From Piezodorus guildinii (lineage: Eukaryota; Arthropoda; Insecta; Hemiptera; Pentatomidae): DNA of 64,000 bases. The notes below the pieces were generated by a model. The model was not told where the DNA came from, did not search any database, and saw only the letters and a program-made list of their open reading frames with translations. Positions 34,735 through 46,253 of the stretch are shown in pieces. Position 1 is the first letter of the stretch. Every line of letters starts with the position of its first letter. The position numbers were made by a program, and so were the translations under genes. The DNA lies in assembly GCA_023052935.1 (NCBI GenBank), contig CM041297.1, positions 108,429,563 through 108,493,562 of the forward strand, given 5' to 3'.

Positions 34735-35545
34735 TATAAAGTGAAGCCGGCTCTAAAGATTTTGATTAAGTTCACTTTATTGATGTAAAACTAAAGAGGC
34801 TTAAATTTCATGTCGGGTTTATCCTCTTTAAAATAGTCTTAGAGGGCTCAGTCCACCATTTTTTAAAGCAGCTTAAATTTTATTAATACGTAATAATTAA
34901 CCATTCCTAAATATTAGCATTGATAGACCAAGGGTAAGTATTAAATTTGAAATTATTCGATAATCAACTGGCATAGAAAACAGTAGAAGTATTTTTCCAG
35001 TATCATTATTTTACCCCAAATGAGAATGGTTATATAGAAGTATAACATACTGTTGGAAATCCAAAGATTATAGAAAAAAATATAAACTCATATGTTAAGT
35101 TACAACTTATACATAACATAATGGATAGAGATGAAAATAAGATAAAATTATGTGATTACTGTAGATGATCATTAACATTAATATGTTATTTAATTTAAAA
35201 TAAATGTGTCCATTATTAAAAAATCCAATTCTAAAAACAGTTTTCTACTTTAACTCTATTTAAAAATTCTCTAATTGATTCAACAAAGGATGTATGTGAG
35301 CATGTGTCCTCTCTCTCGGATCCTGTGTCAATAATCTACAGAATAATAATTAAAGGAAGAGAAAGTGACGTTCAATAATATTTTCAGAACTATTTACAGT
35401 TGAACTAATGAAAAAGGATGGTTTCACTATAAATATTTAAATGAGGAAGATGGTTGGGGGTGCGGTCATAAATTAAAAACACACATTTAAAATAAGTGTT
35501 ATTTTAATTATGTGCCGACGTTTCGGCCTACAATGTGGGCCGTCA
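34735..35545 (-). repeat. Inverted repeat IR2, right arm (811 bp)
   Basis: Mirror of 33531-34341. Its outer end (35514-35545) carries the 3' half of a hammerhead on the minus strand, truncated before CTGA, so this end cannot form a complete ribozyme. Confidence 0.85.
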
Positions 35546-35838
35546 CTTATAAACTTCTTCTTGTTATTGGGTCGGCTTGTTGAAGGTGAAACGGCTTTTG
35601 CGAGCCTTTTTATGGCTTGAAGGGATATCACGGCGCCAAAAACCGTTTGGGGTGCGCCAATGACGCAAAATCTCTTGGACATTTCAGTTTTATTTATTTG
35701 AAACGGATATGACCGTTTTCTAAACCTGCACTTCTGTATGAATGAACGCAATAGACCAAACCAGTAAAATCTTTCCAGCACCTTGACTGGGTACCACGTT
35801 GAAGTTGGCAATGATATGGTCTGCTGCTTTTTGTTATG
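35546..35838 (-). repeat. Dispersed repeat RX, copy 1
   Basis: Recurs in opposite orientation at 37193-37485. Shared blocks include CGCCAATGACGCAAAATC / GCCAGTGACGCAAAATC, AAACGGTTTTTGG and AACTTCAACGTGGT in reverse complement. Frames open in each copy differ, so no protein is claimed. Identity of the family is unknown; it directly abuts IR2. Confidence 0.6.
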
Positions 35839-35911
35839 CCATTCTGTCTTTTATTTACTTTATATATATATATATATAAAGTAAATAACAAAAAGCAGCA
35901 GACCATATCAT
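35811..35911. repeat. Hairpin around a (TA)n core
   Basis: Perfect 27-bp arms 35811-35837 and 35885-35911 (ATGATATGGTCTGCTGCTTT and beyond), a second internal palindrome ATTTACTTTATATATA with its complement, and a 15-base asymmetric insertion (35838-35852) on the left side. Confidence 0.75.
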
Positions 35912-37192
35912 ACCAAAACATTTCATTTTATAACTTAAATATGATGTGATTACTGTAGTAAAAAAACAATTCTAGATTTTAAGGCGAATAAAAGATTTCG
36001 CGCCCCCTGTAAAATTTCCTAGAATGGATATAGTACCTTTCGTAAATCAGCGTCTGAATTATTGACAGAAATCGATTTAAGAATATTAACTGTTATTAAA
36101 GAATTTTCCAACAATTATGATTAATTAAGGAACAATGATTAGATCAAAAATCATTAATTTTTTAACAAACAAAATGTATTAGCTTAATAATCACTGATAA
36201 TTTTAATACCAACTTAAAAGCAACATAAATAAAATATTCAGATGAAAATGAGCTGTTAGGGCCATGAGATGTGTGGATGGCAGGCTCATATTGGACAGTG
36301 ACAAGAGGAAATCATTTTGATGTGTGAAGAAAACCGCTCGGGACCAGCCAACGCTGACAACAGAACTCACCAATACACCAACTCTACAAATACTCCCATC
36401 CAGTGTCAAACCATGTTGGGCAAACAATGTTCCGCTGATTCGAAGACCGAGAAAAGCATTAATTTATCTTGCCAATGTTGAGCAGATGTCCTTTTCAAAG
36501 TTTTCATTTTTGGTTTTAGTATAAAATTCGTGGAAACCATAAATTCATGGTCTTATGCAAAATTGATAAAAATATTTATTTATTTATTTTTTAAATTTAC
36601 TTAGTGGTAACAGTTGGGACCATTAGTCATGAGAGATATTTTTTAATCAAGCGAAAAAAAGTTTGAGCTTTTATATTTTATAATGCAAATTGAAATATGT
36701 TATTTTATTTTCATGAAATATTCATCATTTGCTTTTACATTCCATGTATTGGATATAGGATTAGATGCCTGATTATAAATGTTTCACTAAAACATTTGTA
36801 GACGGACAGATATTGTTGAATACTATATTGAAATTGTATAATAATATAAGATGGATACAACATGTGTTTCGCGTTCACTAGGAGCTTAAAATGTGCGATC
36901 TCGTTCGAATGAGCGTCAGGTACTACGAACTATTAGGGTGAGGAGGAATTCTATAACTTGTTTTTGTTTATTTCCACTAACCTATGTGGGCCATTCTCAA
37001 CGAAACGTACAAACGCTGTCCAGATGATTTCCCTCGTACTGAAACTGCTTATTTTCCAACTTTTTTTTCTTTTCTGGTATACATTTTTCTGCACTACTTG
37101 GTGCACATTCATAAGCACAAATAAATGAATTCTTTCTCTATGAAAATTTTGAATATATGCCCGAAAAATCATTGGCTCGCCCAGTCCAAATC
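35912..37192. other. Intronic DNA with two unidentified ORF remnants
   Basis: Minus-strand frames at 36203-36427 (LTLDGSICRVGVLVSS) and 36951-37172 look faintly protein-like, with neighbouring frames also open, as in decayed transposon genes. The latter overlaps another frame containing ICAYECAPSSAEKCIPEKKK. I cannot assign either. Confidence 0.3.
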
Positions 37193-37485
37193 AGACTTAG
37201 CCAACTTCAACGTGGTGCCCAGTCAAGGTGCTGGAAAGATTTTACTGGTTTGCTCCATTGCATTCATACATACACTTTATAGTTTCAGAATACAGAATTG
37301 CAGGTTTAGAAAACGGTTATATCCGTTTCAAATAAATAAAACTGAAATGTCCTAGGGATTTTGCGTCACTGGCGCACCCCAAACGGTTTTTGGCACCGTG
37401 ATATCTCTTCAAGCCATAAAAAGGCTGGAAAAGGCTCCCAAAGGCCGTTTCACATTCGGCAAGCCGACCAAGAAGTTTGTAACCC
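37193..37485 (+). repeat. Dispersed repeat RX, copy 2
   Basis: Opposite orientation to 35546-35838 and diverged by ~15% by eye. It lies ~1.35 kb from its partner, making the region a further large inverted pair. Confidence 0.6.
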
Positions 37486-37559
37486 CCTTCTGTATCTTTC
37501 AAGGTGGCAGGGAGGGAAGAAGTACGCTAGTGAGTGAGAGTATTTTTATTTTTATTCAT

Positions 37560-37865
37560 TTTTATTTTATTTATTTATTATTTAACGTCACTTTATGCTA
37601 CTATGGTTAATCGGACGATGTTACTGTGGGAGTCCTAAATTTTGCCTATTCAGGTTTTATTAGGATAGGGATCTTTAACGAGTACCTGACATCGCACAGG
37701 CTCGGGACCACCTTATAACGTCCCCTCCGAACTGACTAACTACGGACGGCGTAACTAAGGATTTTTTACTCCCATTAAAAAATCCTAGGACCACCTGCAG
37801 ATTTGAACCCGTGACCTTTGGCATGGGAGGCTGTTACGCTAGTCACCCAGCTACAAGTGATCCCG
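37560..37865 (-). mobile_element. S1 SINE (tRNA-derived), best copy
   Basis: Transcribed from the minus strand. A box TAGCTGGGTGA (37853-37843) and B box GGGTTCAAATC (37810-37800) at tRNA-like spacing in a head starting GGGATCACTTG. A body of ~200 bases contains GTCCCCTCCGAA, and the A-rich tail (AAAT)n lies at about 37560-37575 and further left. Related copies: 9597, 45786, 49831-50440, 58018. The head is not a functional tRNA gene: no cloverleaf with paired acceptor stem can be drawn. Confidence 0.75.
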
Positions 37866-38485
37866 ATTTTTATTCATTGTCGCACCCACTCTACCTCTGC
37901 TAGTTATTTTTAATTGATTAATTTTCTATTTTTCCGTGATAGTGTTCAGCTTACTGAGTAGATTGATGTACTTCTTTATTTTGATACTTTGTTTTTGTGA
38001 GAAACGCACCCATCGCCAATGATGAAACGGATGTTTTTTTCCCTTTGAACCTACTGCTCTGGTATGAAGAAATATTCTGGTTCACACTTTATCGTGCTCA
38101 ATCGGGTGCTGATCGTATATAGAATCGAATTTTTAAAAATATTTAACAGATGAAAGAGGCGAGGACTGTCTTAACCTTTTTAGACGTTCCAAAACCTTCG
38201 GGAGATCATTCCAAAAATCATTGGCTCACCGTTTTACCACTGACTCACCACTAGATCGTCATTAGCTCACTTTCTGATTTCTGGAATAATTATTGTTTTT
38301 AATTAATTATTAATGGAATTAATTATTTTGATAATTAACCGAATCAAGCTCTGCTGAGTGCTACATCAGATCAGATTTCATATATAGGAACACAAAAAAA
38401 ACGGAAAGACCAAAAATTCAACTTTTGAAATTTTCAAGAAAGACGCACCCGATTGTACGTTTTGCTGAGAATAGCCCATGAATGA
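37866..38485. other. Intronic DNA, nothing recognised
   Basis: No repeat match or credible ORF. Confidence 0.45.
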
Positions 38486-38487
38486 AA

Positions 38488-38790
38488 TATATAGTAAGCG
38501 AAGGTATTCCGAACATGAAAATTTTCGAGTCCACTTTTAAACCGGAATACACGTTTTAGGGTCTCCTCAGTCCGAATGACCAGGTCCCACTGAATAGTCA
38601 GTGTATGTATTTGGTAAGTCTAGCTTAAAAACGAAAAGTCATACAAAATTGCTATTTCATAATCAAGACGAGGACATTTCCGGGATGTTATAGCAACTTA
38701 ACTTTTCCATCAAGATCGGCCTATAAGAAACTCCACCGTATACCATGCATTTTTCAGCTTTAGCCTCACATGAAAAAACGTAGGTATTTG
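38488..38790 (-). repeat. MT repeat copy G (degenerate 3' part)
   Basis: Reverse-oriented. Keeps ATATATAGTAAGCGAAGG, GAAAATTTTCGAGTCC, ACACGTTTTAGGGTC and CGTATACCATGCATTTT in order, with deletions between. The oldest-looking copy. Confidence 0.55.
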
Positions 38791-40065
38791 CCCCGGTTTG
38801 AACTTGTTAAAATGTTCCATATGGGAAAACCAAGTTGAAGCTACAGCTGGCATTGCATAGAGTATTGTCCTGTGTTAGCATTCGGAAAACACACCCCCGG
38901 GCCGGACAGTCCATTACTCGCTCCCCGCTGATATACTGTGTCACCAATCCCGGATTAACAAGTGCATTAGTCCGATTTGATCTGGCGGGGTTCAATGACC
39001 CTTCAGAACTAGGCCTACTATCGATTGCAAGAAGGTGACTCAATGATCGATACCAAGTTACTGGTCAACTCTTTCCCACCATATACGAATCAATATCCCA
39101 GGACTATCCGTGTTACATTAATGATGACAATGAATCACCTGTTTTTATTCTTTGTTTGCTTTTAATCCGATCTGATAGTAAATAATTAGACTGATTTCAT
39201 AAAGTCTTTTAGGAAAATTGCTAATACTTGATTAGGTGAGTGATATCTGTTTTTAAAAAAATTAATGTCCATTTTTTCGTCGTCATTATATTGTAGTCCT
39301 ATAAAATCCTATTGTTTTATTATTATATTAATCTATTCTGCTCTAATAACTTCTTGCACTGCTAAGAAGAATCTTCCTCAGAACTTTGGTGGATAGTACC
39401 ATCTTTACCCATGTTCTCACAATGGTCTTTTATCTTTGGGGTGTTTTGAATAACATGTATGTCTCGTTTTAATACAACTTATCAGTAAGTGCACTAGCTA
39501 GCAATAATTAGTGCTTAAAAATGATTTTAGCATATTTCACATTGATGTAGCATATTTACTTGATGTATGAACATACAGTTGTAAATTTCAATAAATGAAT
39601 TTAAAAAAAAAATGATTTAGGTAAATCCATGGTGAGACAAAAGTATATAATAATATTAAAATTTAACGTTCGTAATTATTTTGTGTTTCATGTATTTACA
39701 ATAGTTATAGTTTTAAATATTTAATTTCTTCAATTTTAGGTTATAAAACATTTACTTTAAAACTTCTCTTAACTACTTTATATAGATACTTAGTATTTTT
39801 ATACTTTAATATTGAAGCGGGTAAAAAATAAAGGTTAAAAAAAAAAAAGTTTTTTCAGACTTTCTAAGATAATTATGTTCTCATTCAGAGGAAAAGTTGT
39901 TCTATTCCCTGTTGTTGAAAATTCTTGAATTTCGGCTAGAAAAGTCTTCTCCAATTTTTAGATTCCCTAATATTTATTTGGTCTTGTTTACAGGCATTCA
40001 ACCAGGCGTTGGTCATGAACAGTCGTAAAGATCTTAAATTTGTATTCCTTCGTATCTCTATTTAT
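38791..40065. other. Intronic DNA with a GC-richer patch
   Basis: 38870-39070 is GC-richer and open on both strands for ~65 codons, but overlapping opposite frames and lack of motifs argue against a gene. The rest is AT-rich. Confidence 0.4.
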
Positions 40066-40069
40066 TAAA

Positions 40070-40848
40070 TCTGGCGCGCGCAACACACGACTGTCATTTA
40101 CCTCAGCTGTTTAACTCAATTTATTATAACTTTTAAATTAATTTAGACTTGAAAAAACATTAAAGAATTAAACTGATTTTCAGTTAATATGTTCCAGATA
40201 AAATAATATAACAATAGAAATTATTTCTACAATAATAACATAATTTTATGACCTTTTCGTCTTTCTGCTTTACGTATTACAGCTTGTCATATAAGATAAC
40301 AATTTTTCTAAAATCTTTAGGTTTCCAACTGTATATTATACATCTATATTAATATTCTTGTGTACGTGTGTGTTTTATCAATGCTAATAAGATGATATGT
40401 TTCATTTTTTCGAATCTACAAAATTAAAATATCGGCATTTAAGCGCAGGATGATGAAATAAGAATGGAACCTACATGAATTTAAAGCCCATTCAATTTTA
40501 CATTAATTTAGAGAGTTTAATCAAAATATTTATTGCAGATTTTGAGAAAATCGTGAAAAGATGCAACATGAATTGTATGAAGTGGCTATTATAGTTGACA
40601 AATTTCGATATAAAAGATGCAGCAATATCTCAGTCATACACGTTTCGGAAAATAATGATATTTCTTTTCGAAGGAGTTTTCGTTTTCGTGCTAGACTTAT
40701 TTCACACACAGAACGTTTAACTTTACTTAGTCTTTAGACCCAAGAGACCCTAATTCTGTATTTCTGGTGAAAACTCGAATTCAATAATTTTCACGACAGA
40801 AATACTTTCTCTTATTATATGTTTCATATATAAATAAAGGAAAGTGAA
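40070..40848 (+). repeat. MT repeat copy D (both ends present)
   Basis: Begins TCTGGCGCGCGCAACACACGAC and ends TAAATAAAGGAAAGTGA. The centre is shortened and the conserved 3' block is heavily mutated (CTTTAGACCCAAGAGACCCT in place of GGACTCAGGGGACCCT). Confidence 0.6.
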
Positions 40849-41925
40849 TACACATTTATTTAAAACAGGATTTATTAGTACCCTTAAGTGGAATTTCGTT
40901 CAAAAAAGTGTTTCTCAAGAGATTGAAATTTTCTGAAACATCGACAATATGTCATGTAACCGGTTAAGCAACCCTGTCACCCATATTGCGTACCCCAAGT
41001 CAAATTTTCACTGGCGTAGAAGCTGTTTCTAAACTGGAAGCTACACCAGCCTGGCTGAGTAACAATACTGTTTAGGGAGCCTTTGTTTAGGATGTAGCGG
41101 CGAGGTGTTTTGTGGTCCATTTGTTGAGGGGGTATTGCTGCCTCACGTATTCAGGACATCGGCTATTCTCTCTTTATCTTCCCTCTGGCACTTGCTAAAC
41201 GGTTGACAAAGGTATAAAAAAAATAATTTAAAAAAATACTACAGAAAATTGCTGCTATAGGTAACTCTTTTTTTCGAAAAAAAAAAAACTTTTTTACCGT
41301 ATCCAACGAAATTAATTACATTACATAATTAATTTATTTTGTTAGTTACGGTGAAAACAAAATATTAAGAAAGAAACTGTAGGACTTTTCTTTTGTGGTT
41401 TTAAAAACACATATTTTTCAGATTTAAATACTTTCCAATAATGATCAAAATTAATAGTAATTAAAGTAGCTTCACAGTAAAGAAAATATTGGTATTATTT
41501 TTTTAATATCATTAACTTGAAGAGTATATTTTTTATCAATAAAATATTTGTAACTTTCTCTTCCTTTATTATATTTTTATATAAATAAATTTTATATAAC
41601 ATTTCAAGTATTTTTTGCCTCGTCTTAAAAATTACAAATAAATCAAAAACAATTCAACAGAATCGTATCTACAAAAAAAAAAAAAAATATTATGCAATTC
41701 AATAGTTATCAATATCAATTTCTAAATTTGTTTTTAAAATATCTGTATTTAAATTTTACTCGCAAAATTCTTCTTCTATATTGCTAATAAGGTATTATTT
41801 TATTTATAGGCAGCGTTGGGATTTTTTTTTTTCAATCTTATGTATTTTGTTGTATTAATCATTATTATATTAATAGCGGATATAATTATTTGATCGTTGA
41901 GAATTACTTGAAGGAATTTGTCCGA
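40849..41925. other. Intronic DNA, no gene seen
   Basis: A GC-richer block at 40960-41220 has stops in all frames. The rest is AT-rich with A/T runs. Confidence 0.45.
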
Positions 41926-41929
41926 GTGG

Positions 41930-42365
41930 CGGTCAGTAAATAAAAACAACTAAATAGTTTCAACTATTTATTGCTTGCCAGCGTTTCGATCTTTATTGTG
42001 GGCCATCAGGGCTGAAAAGTTACAAAAGAAATACAATTACACTAACATTAAATACAATATTATATAAAAAATTGAGCTAGAGAACGTCGGTAAAAAAAAT
42101 ATAAGGAAAATAAGAAATGTATATGTAAAGAAATCAATTAATTAAATTACAATAGCTATAGTATAATAATGAAAGTGCTATACAGAACAAATTATGGTTA
42201 TAGAAAATGTACAAAGATATTAATATTCATATAAATAGGGAACATTAAAATATGTAGTAGAGTGGAGATACCTACCGTATGGTGGGGAATGGAAACTGGG
42301 TACAGTTTGGTAGAATAGGGGTAGTTGGGTGGATAATACGTACGAAATGTAGGTAGAATACATCT
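41930..42365 (-). mobile_element. Penelope-like terminal region with degenerate hammerhead
   Basis: On the minus strand a hammerhead-like motif at 42014-41979: CAGCCCTGATGGCCC, a 9-12 base loop, then GATCGAAACGCTGGC. The core CTGATGA has become CTGATGG, so it is probably inactive. Downstream AATAAATAGTTGAAACTATT forms a small palindrome. The layout (CCCTGATGGCCCAC..GAAACG) parallels HHR1/HHR2 but the flanks differ, so it is another subfamily. No RT or GIY-YIG ORF is attached. Confidence 0.45.
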
Positions 42366-42366
42366 A

Positions 42367-42952
42367 TGTTACTGTTTTCATGTTCATCAAATTCAAAAAT
42401 TACATAAAAAAATATTTTTTCTCATTTAGTTGGATATTGTATTCGTTCAAATAATGTATTATCTTAAATACTAAAAAGATGGTATAGTTATTTTTATAGA
42501 ATATACAAAATTAAAGGTAATATAGAGGAAGAAAGTTTAAAATTTCGGTATTTCAGACCTGTCAGACTATTTCAATCACAATCAAACCTACATGATATTA
42601 AAGCCCATTTAATTTTTCATTGATTTAGGGAGTTCAACCAAAATCATTTCAGCCGTTTTGGAGAAAACCGTAAAAAGTTGCAAAATGCATGGAATAAAGG
42701 GCGCTTTCTGTTAACTGATTTTGATGAAAAAGTTGCTGTAACATTCGGGTGTATAGTTTTTAACATGAAATTCAGTTTTTATCCGGGAGTTACCACACAC
42801 GGACACACACACACAGACCTTTTTCGGGACTTGATTATTTGGACTCAGGGGACCCTAAAACGTGTATTTCCGTTGAAAACTCAAATTTGAAAATTTTGAC
42901 GATCGCAGTACTTTTCGTTATTATATATTCCATATATAGGTAGTGAAGGTAA
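42367..42952 (+). repeat. MT repeat copy E (5'-truncated)
   Basis: Lacks the first ~280 bases. The 3' part is well preserved (CACACACGGACACACACACA, TTTGGACTCAGGGGACCCT) and it ends TATAGGTAGTGAAGGT. Confidence 0.65.
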
Positions 42953-43865
42953 AAATGTAAAGGAATTAAAACAAAAAATGGTGATTCTTCATTCTTACAA
43001 AAACTTATGGCTGCTCTGAGTCCATTAAACAACATTTATTTGATCCAACGGTTCGGAAATGTTTAGCGGAACATTGTGCAACGCTCAGTTATTAGATCTA
43101 GGTTCTAATTTTCTGTTTTGTGGTTCCTTTCCCTCTCGCGGTGTTGAGTAACGTTGTAGTCATAACCTGACTCATAATGGGCTGAGCACGTTAATTAACA
43201 AGGAAGATAAAGTATTAAAATATTAACAGGTGAGCTTTAGCACTACAGAACAGAAGAACAGAGTTATTCCCCTACCGGCATATTTTGTAAACAGAAAGAT
43301 CTGATAAAATATTTTCTACTTTTTATCAAATTATTTTACTTAATATAGAACGGCTGTTAAAAATAAGGATTTATTAAAATTAAAGTTGTATATAAAAACA
43401 TGCATATTAAAACATGTATAAAGTGTGTCAGTCATCAAACGTCATTATGTTCTTATTTCTCTATTAAATATTTATTGTGAGTATCTTCAGTATATACTTA
43501 AACCTCATAAGAATATGAAAGGTCAAACCATGAGAATAAAGAGATTAATTCTCAACAAGGTAGTCTTATAAAAATGGTTAGAGCGCATTTTAATGAAAAA
43601 CTTCTGACAAAAAAAACTGACATATCCAGGTTACATTTACCTTGAATGTGTGAGTCTAGAATCGTGATAATTTTAAGCTAAGCTGTGTACATCCACATGT
43701 ATAAACTCACAATATAAAAAATTTGCAGCACTAAAGTATATTCGATTGAAAACTTCGAATACGAATTTTTTTAATTATATCAAAAATTATACAAAGCGTA
43801 GATAAATTGATGATCATACCGTGAACGATTCTATCAACTCAAAATATTCTGATAGTTACTACAGA
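42953..43865. other. Intronic DNA, nothing recognised
   Basis: No repeat or ORF could be supported. Confidence 0.45.
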
Positions 43866-43867
43866 TT

Positions 43868-44055
43868 TTTTTTTTTTTTTATTCATTTTTATAGAGATAT
43901 TTACAACTGTATTAATAAAAAATACATCAAGTAAAATGTGGACAATGAGATATGATAGGCTTGAGAAGAATCTACCCATGGGTAGCACTTCAAAGATTTT
44001 TCAGATAAGGATGTCTCGAGGCCATTGTCTTTTCAGCCGCATCGGAGGACAGAAT
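43868..44055 (-). mobile_element. JB LINE 3' end, short
   Basis: A T14 run (A tail on the minus strand) followed by a JB 3' UTR (ACTGTATTAATAAAAAATACATCAAGTAAA), the CAATGGCCTCGAGACATCC block and the C-terminal codons. About 190 bases, 5'-truncated. Confidence 0.6.
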
Positions 44056-44409
44056 ATTCAGGAAAAAAATGTTTATAGTGTATATATTGAATAGAAATGT
44101 CCAGTATTTTACATTAACCAAGCCAATCATAGCGTAAAATATATCTGCCGTCTTAAAAAAAAAGTGTTTTTACATGAATTTACCCGAAATAAATATATCA
44201 CCTTTAATTTCAAACTACCTGCCTACTCAAACCTACTTTTTGATAAAAAAGACGTTAGTCTCGGGATCTACTTAACTTAAATTAACATTGAATTGCTACC
44301 GCTGGGTATTGGAAGTTTCTTCACATCCATGTATAACGCTCAAATCAAATCCTAAGTGCTCACATTTACTTTCTTCTATTTTCATCTACAGTTGTAAATA
44401 TTTAAAAAA

Positions 44410-44885
44410 AAAAAATTCTAGCTCGACAGTTTATATCCTCAGGTATTAAACCGTTAGACCGTCTAGCGAAAATCACCGAAACTCTAGATTTTATTACCCG
44501 ACATCCGACTACCGTACTTCCGACTATTTCTTTATGATTAAAAAAAAAATTATTAAATAAGTGGTCAGAACATTATGGAGAGTCCGTCACAGGAAGATTC
44601 TATAAATCGAATATACAACGTATCCTAGACAAGCCGTGGTTTTATGGCATGGACCAATCAAAAGATCGTCAAAAATTTCTCCCGACTCAGATCAAACCAC
44701 GGTGTGTGCAATGTGCACTTGCACCGCATTGGGGTTCTTACCTCTTCGAAGTGTGGTAAATGTGATAATAATGGGACTCTCCAGCTCATAACTCTGGAGT
44801 GCCCAGCTTATAAGAACGAAACAAAGAAATAGGACGAATAGTAGTAAGCTAGATATGAAATATAAAATGTTGTGTGTTAAAAATT
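44410..44885 (+). mobile_element. LINE (family LE) ORF2 C-terminus, interrupted downstream
   Basis: Plus-strand frame readable from about 44560 to TAG at 44830: KWSEHYGESVTGRFYKS, NFSRLRSNHGVCNVHLHRIG, then CGKCDNNGTLQ and LECPAY. This His/Cys-rich FSRLR-HGxxxxHLHRIG-CxxC-ECP module is the standard C-terminal zinc-binding domain of I/Jockey-type ORF2s. Upstream codons (44420-44540) are in another frame. The 3' UTR is split by the JA insertion at 44886 and resumes at 45324. Confidence 0.65.
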
Positions 44886-45323
44886 TTTTTTTTTTTTTTT
44901 TTTTATTCGTATATATTACAATTTGTCATAATAGACAATAATAATAGTGCTACAGGATCTCATTCATACAATATTTACAATATAAATAAAAGGAAAGTCA
45001 AATTACATAAAATAAAATCAAAATAAATAAACGTATACAATAACAAAATTAAGTAGACAAAATAAATACAAATTAATGAAGTTAACAAATAAATAAACAA
45101 AACATGTCACATTCATACCTATGTACAATATTTACAATCAGCTCGGGAACCCCAGACGGGGCTTGTCCCCCCACTTGTGGAAGGACAAGCAGAGTCAAAA
45201 GGATCCCAGCGCCTCCCTCAGCCGCATCACTGGTGAGAGCCAGCGGAAGCTAAGTGAGGGCGCCATAGCCACAATCACACCGCACATGAGAGGAGAATCT
45301 GACCAGTGTCAGAACTCCAGAAT
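44886..45323 (-). mobile_element. JA LINE, 5'-truncated copy with perfect 13-bp TSD
   Basis: 438 bases: a T19 run (A tail), then 3' UTR matching window bases 1-365 at ~97%, broken off just past the ORF2 stop. Flanked by TGTGTTAAAAATT at 44873-44885 and 45324-45336. Compared with the long copy it has a 15-base insertion near 45190 (GAGTCAAAAGGATCC) and lacks one CT. It supplies the missing 3' end of the element at 1-4378. Confidence 0.9.
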
Positions 45324-45430
45324 TGTGTTAAAAATTGATTTAAAAAAAAAAAAAATTCTTGATAATGGGGAAAGAACCCCGAAACGTAGAAAAAACTATG
45401 TAATAGATTGGGAAGAAAAATAAATGTCTA
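45324..45430 (+). mobile_element. Remainder of the LE 3' region with hammerhead-like tail
   Basis: Continues LE beyond the JA insertion. Contains A13, then TTGATAATGGGGAAAGAACC and GAAACGTAG (45359-45387): a 4-bp GGGG/CCCC stem with a 6-base loop followed by GAAAC, reminiscent of a hammerhead but with CUGAUGA mutated to TTGATAA. Confidence 0.45.
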
Positions 45431-45785
45431 ATAAAAATAAGTTAAGGAGTGCTTTTTTGAGCGTGAAATATTAAATAAAACTTCCTTAAAAATTATAAAG
45501 AAAAGAAACGAAAATTCTGGATTTTTTAAATAACTAGAATGAATTAAATAGGTATGGAAATTTATTGACGTCAAGAAAATCTGATGAAATCGCACGTGTG
45601 ACACAGTTCCTAAACGCAATAAAATAATATATATATATATAGGATGAAATTAACAATGCTGATTGCTACTCAGTAAATATTTAGTAATTATGTGCTGGTC
45701 CTAGCTGTAAAAAATAAAATAAAAATAAATGATAATAATTCAAACTGATTCAACTAACATTGCTATTGCACGCTTAAACAATGCT
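45431..45785. other. AT-rich intronic DNA
   Basis: Nothing beyond a short (TA)n near 45628-45642. Confidence 0.45.
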
Positions 45786-45958
45786 TCTAAGTAAGTAAGT
45801 CCTAAGAAGGAACCTAAAATGTCGTTTCCGTGCCTTTGCGATGCCAGGGTACTTATTTAAGTTCCTTGTCCTAATGAAACCCGGCAAGCAATGAAATGTA
45901 GGTCTCCCACTGTAGCACCTTCCGGTTAGCCACAGTAGCATGAAGCGACGGTAAAAAA
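45786..45958 (+). mobile_element. S1 SINE copy, head lost
   Basis: Reverse of the 37560 orientation: the tail-proximal block ATGCTACTGTGGCTAACCGG lies on the minus text at 45925-45945 and the body at 45800-45920. The tRNA-like head is absent. Confidence 0.55.
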
Positions 45959-46253
45959 CAAAATAATGCTTTTGTATAATAAGAACATATTCTAAGTATT
46001 GTTCCTTTTATAAATAGGTCATGCATCAATTTCTTACAGTATATACGTTGAATATTTATTAAATTAAAAAACGTAATTTAAAATTATATTACCCAAATTT
46101 AATAATAATTCATCTGTATAAGTTATTTTATGCTAATTAATTTTTTAATATTGAACAGATATACCTTTATAAAACATAATGGAGAGAGGGCAACCTTTCC
46201 TTATCAGTTTCATTACGTTGGCTGATTAGATAACAGTGTGCGTTTTATTTTAG

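Noticed and set aside
37800..37853. tRNA gene suggested by A and B boxes
   Set aside because: S1 SINE head; repeated family, no acceptor stem.
38807..39043. Pair of opposite ~65-78-codon ORFs
   Set aside because: Mutually overlapping, no motif, no splice context; either could be chance in a GC-richer patch.
45121..45423. 100-codon plus-strand ORF
   Set aside because: It crosses the antisense of a LINE 3' UTR, a target-site duplication and a second LINE tail. A chimera, not a gene.
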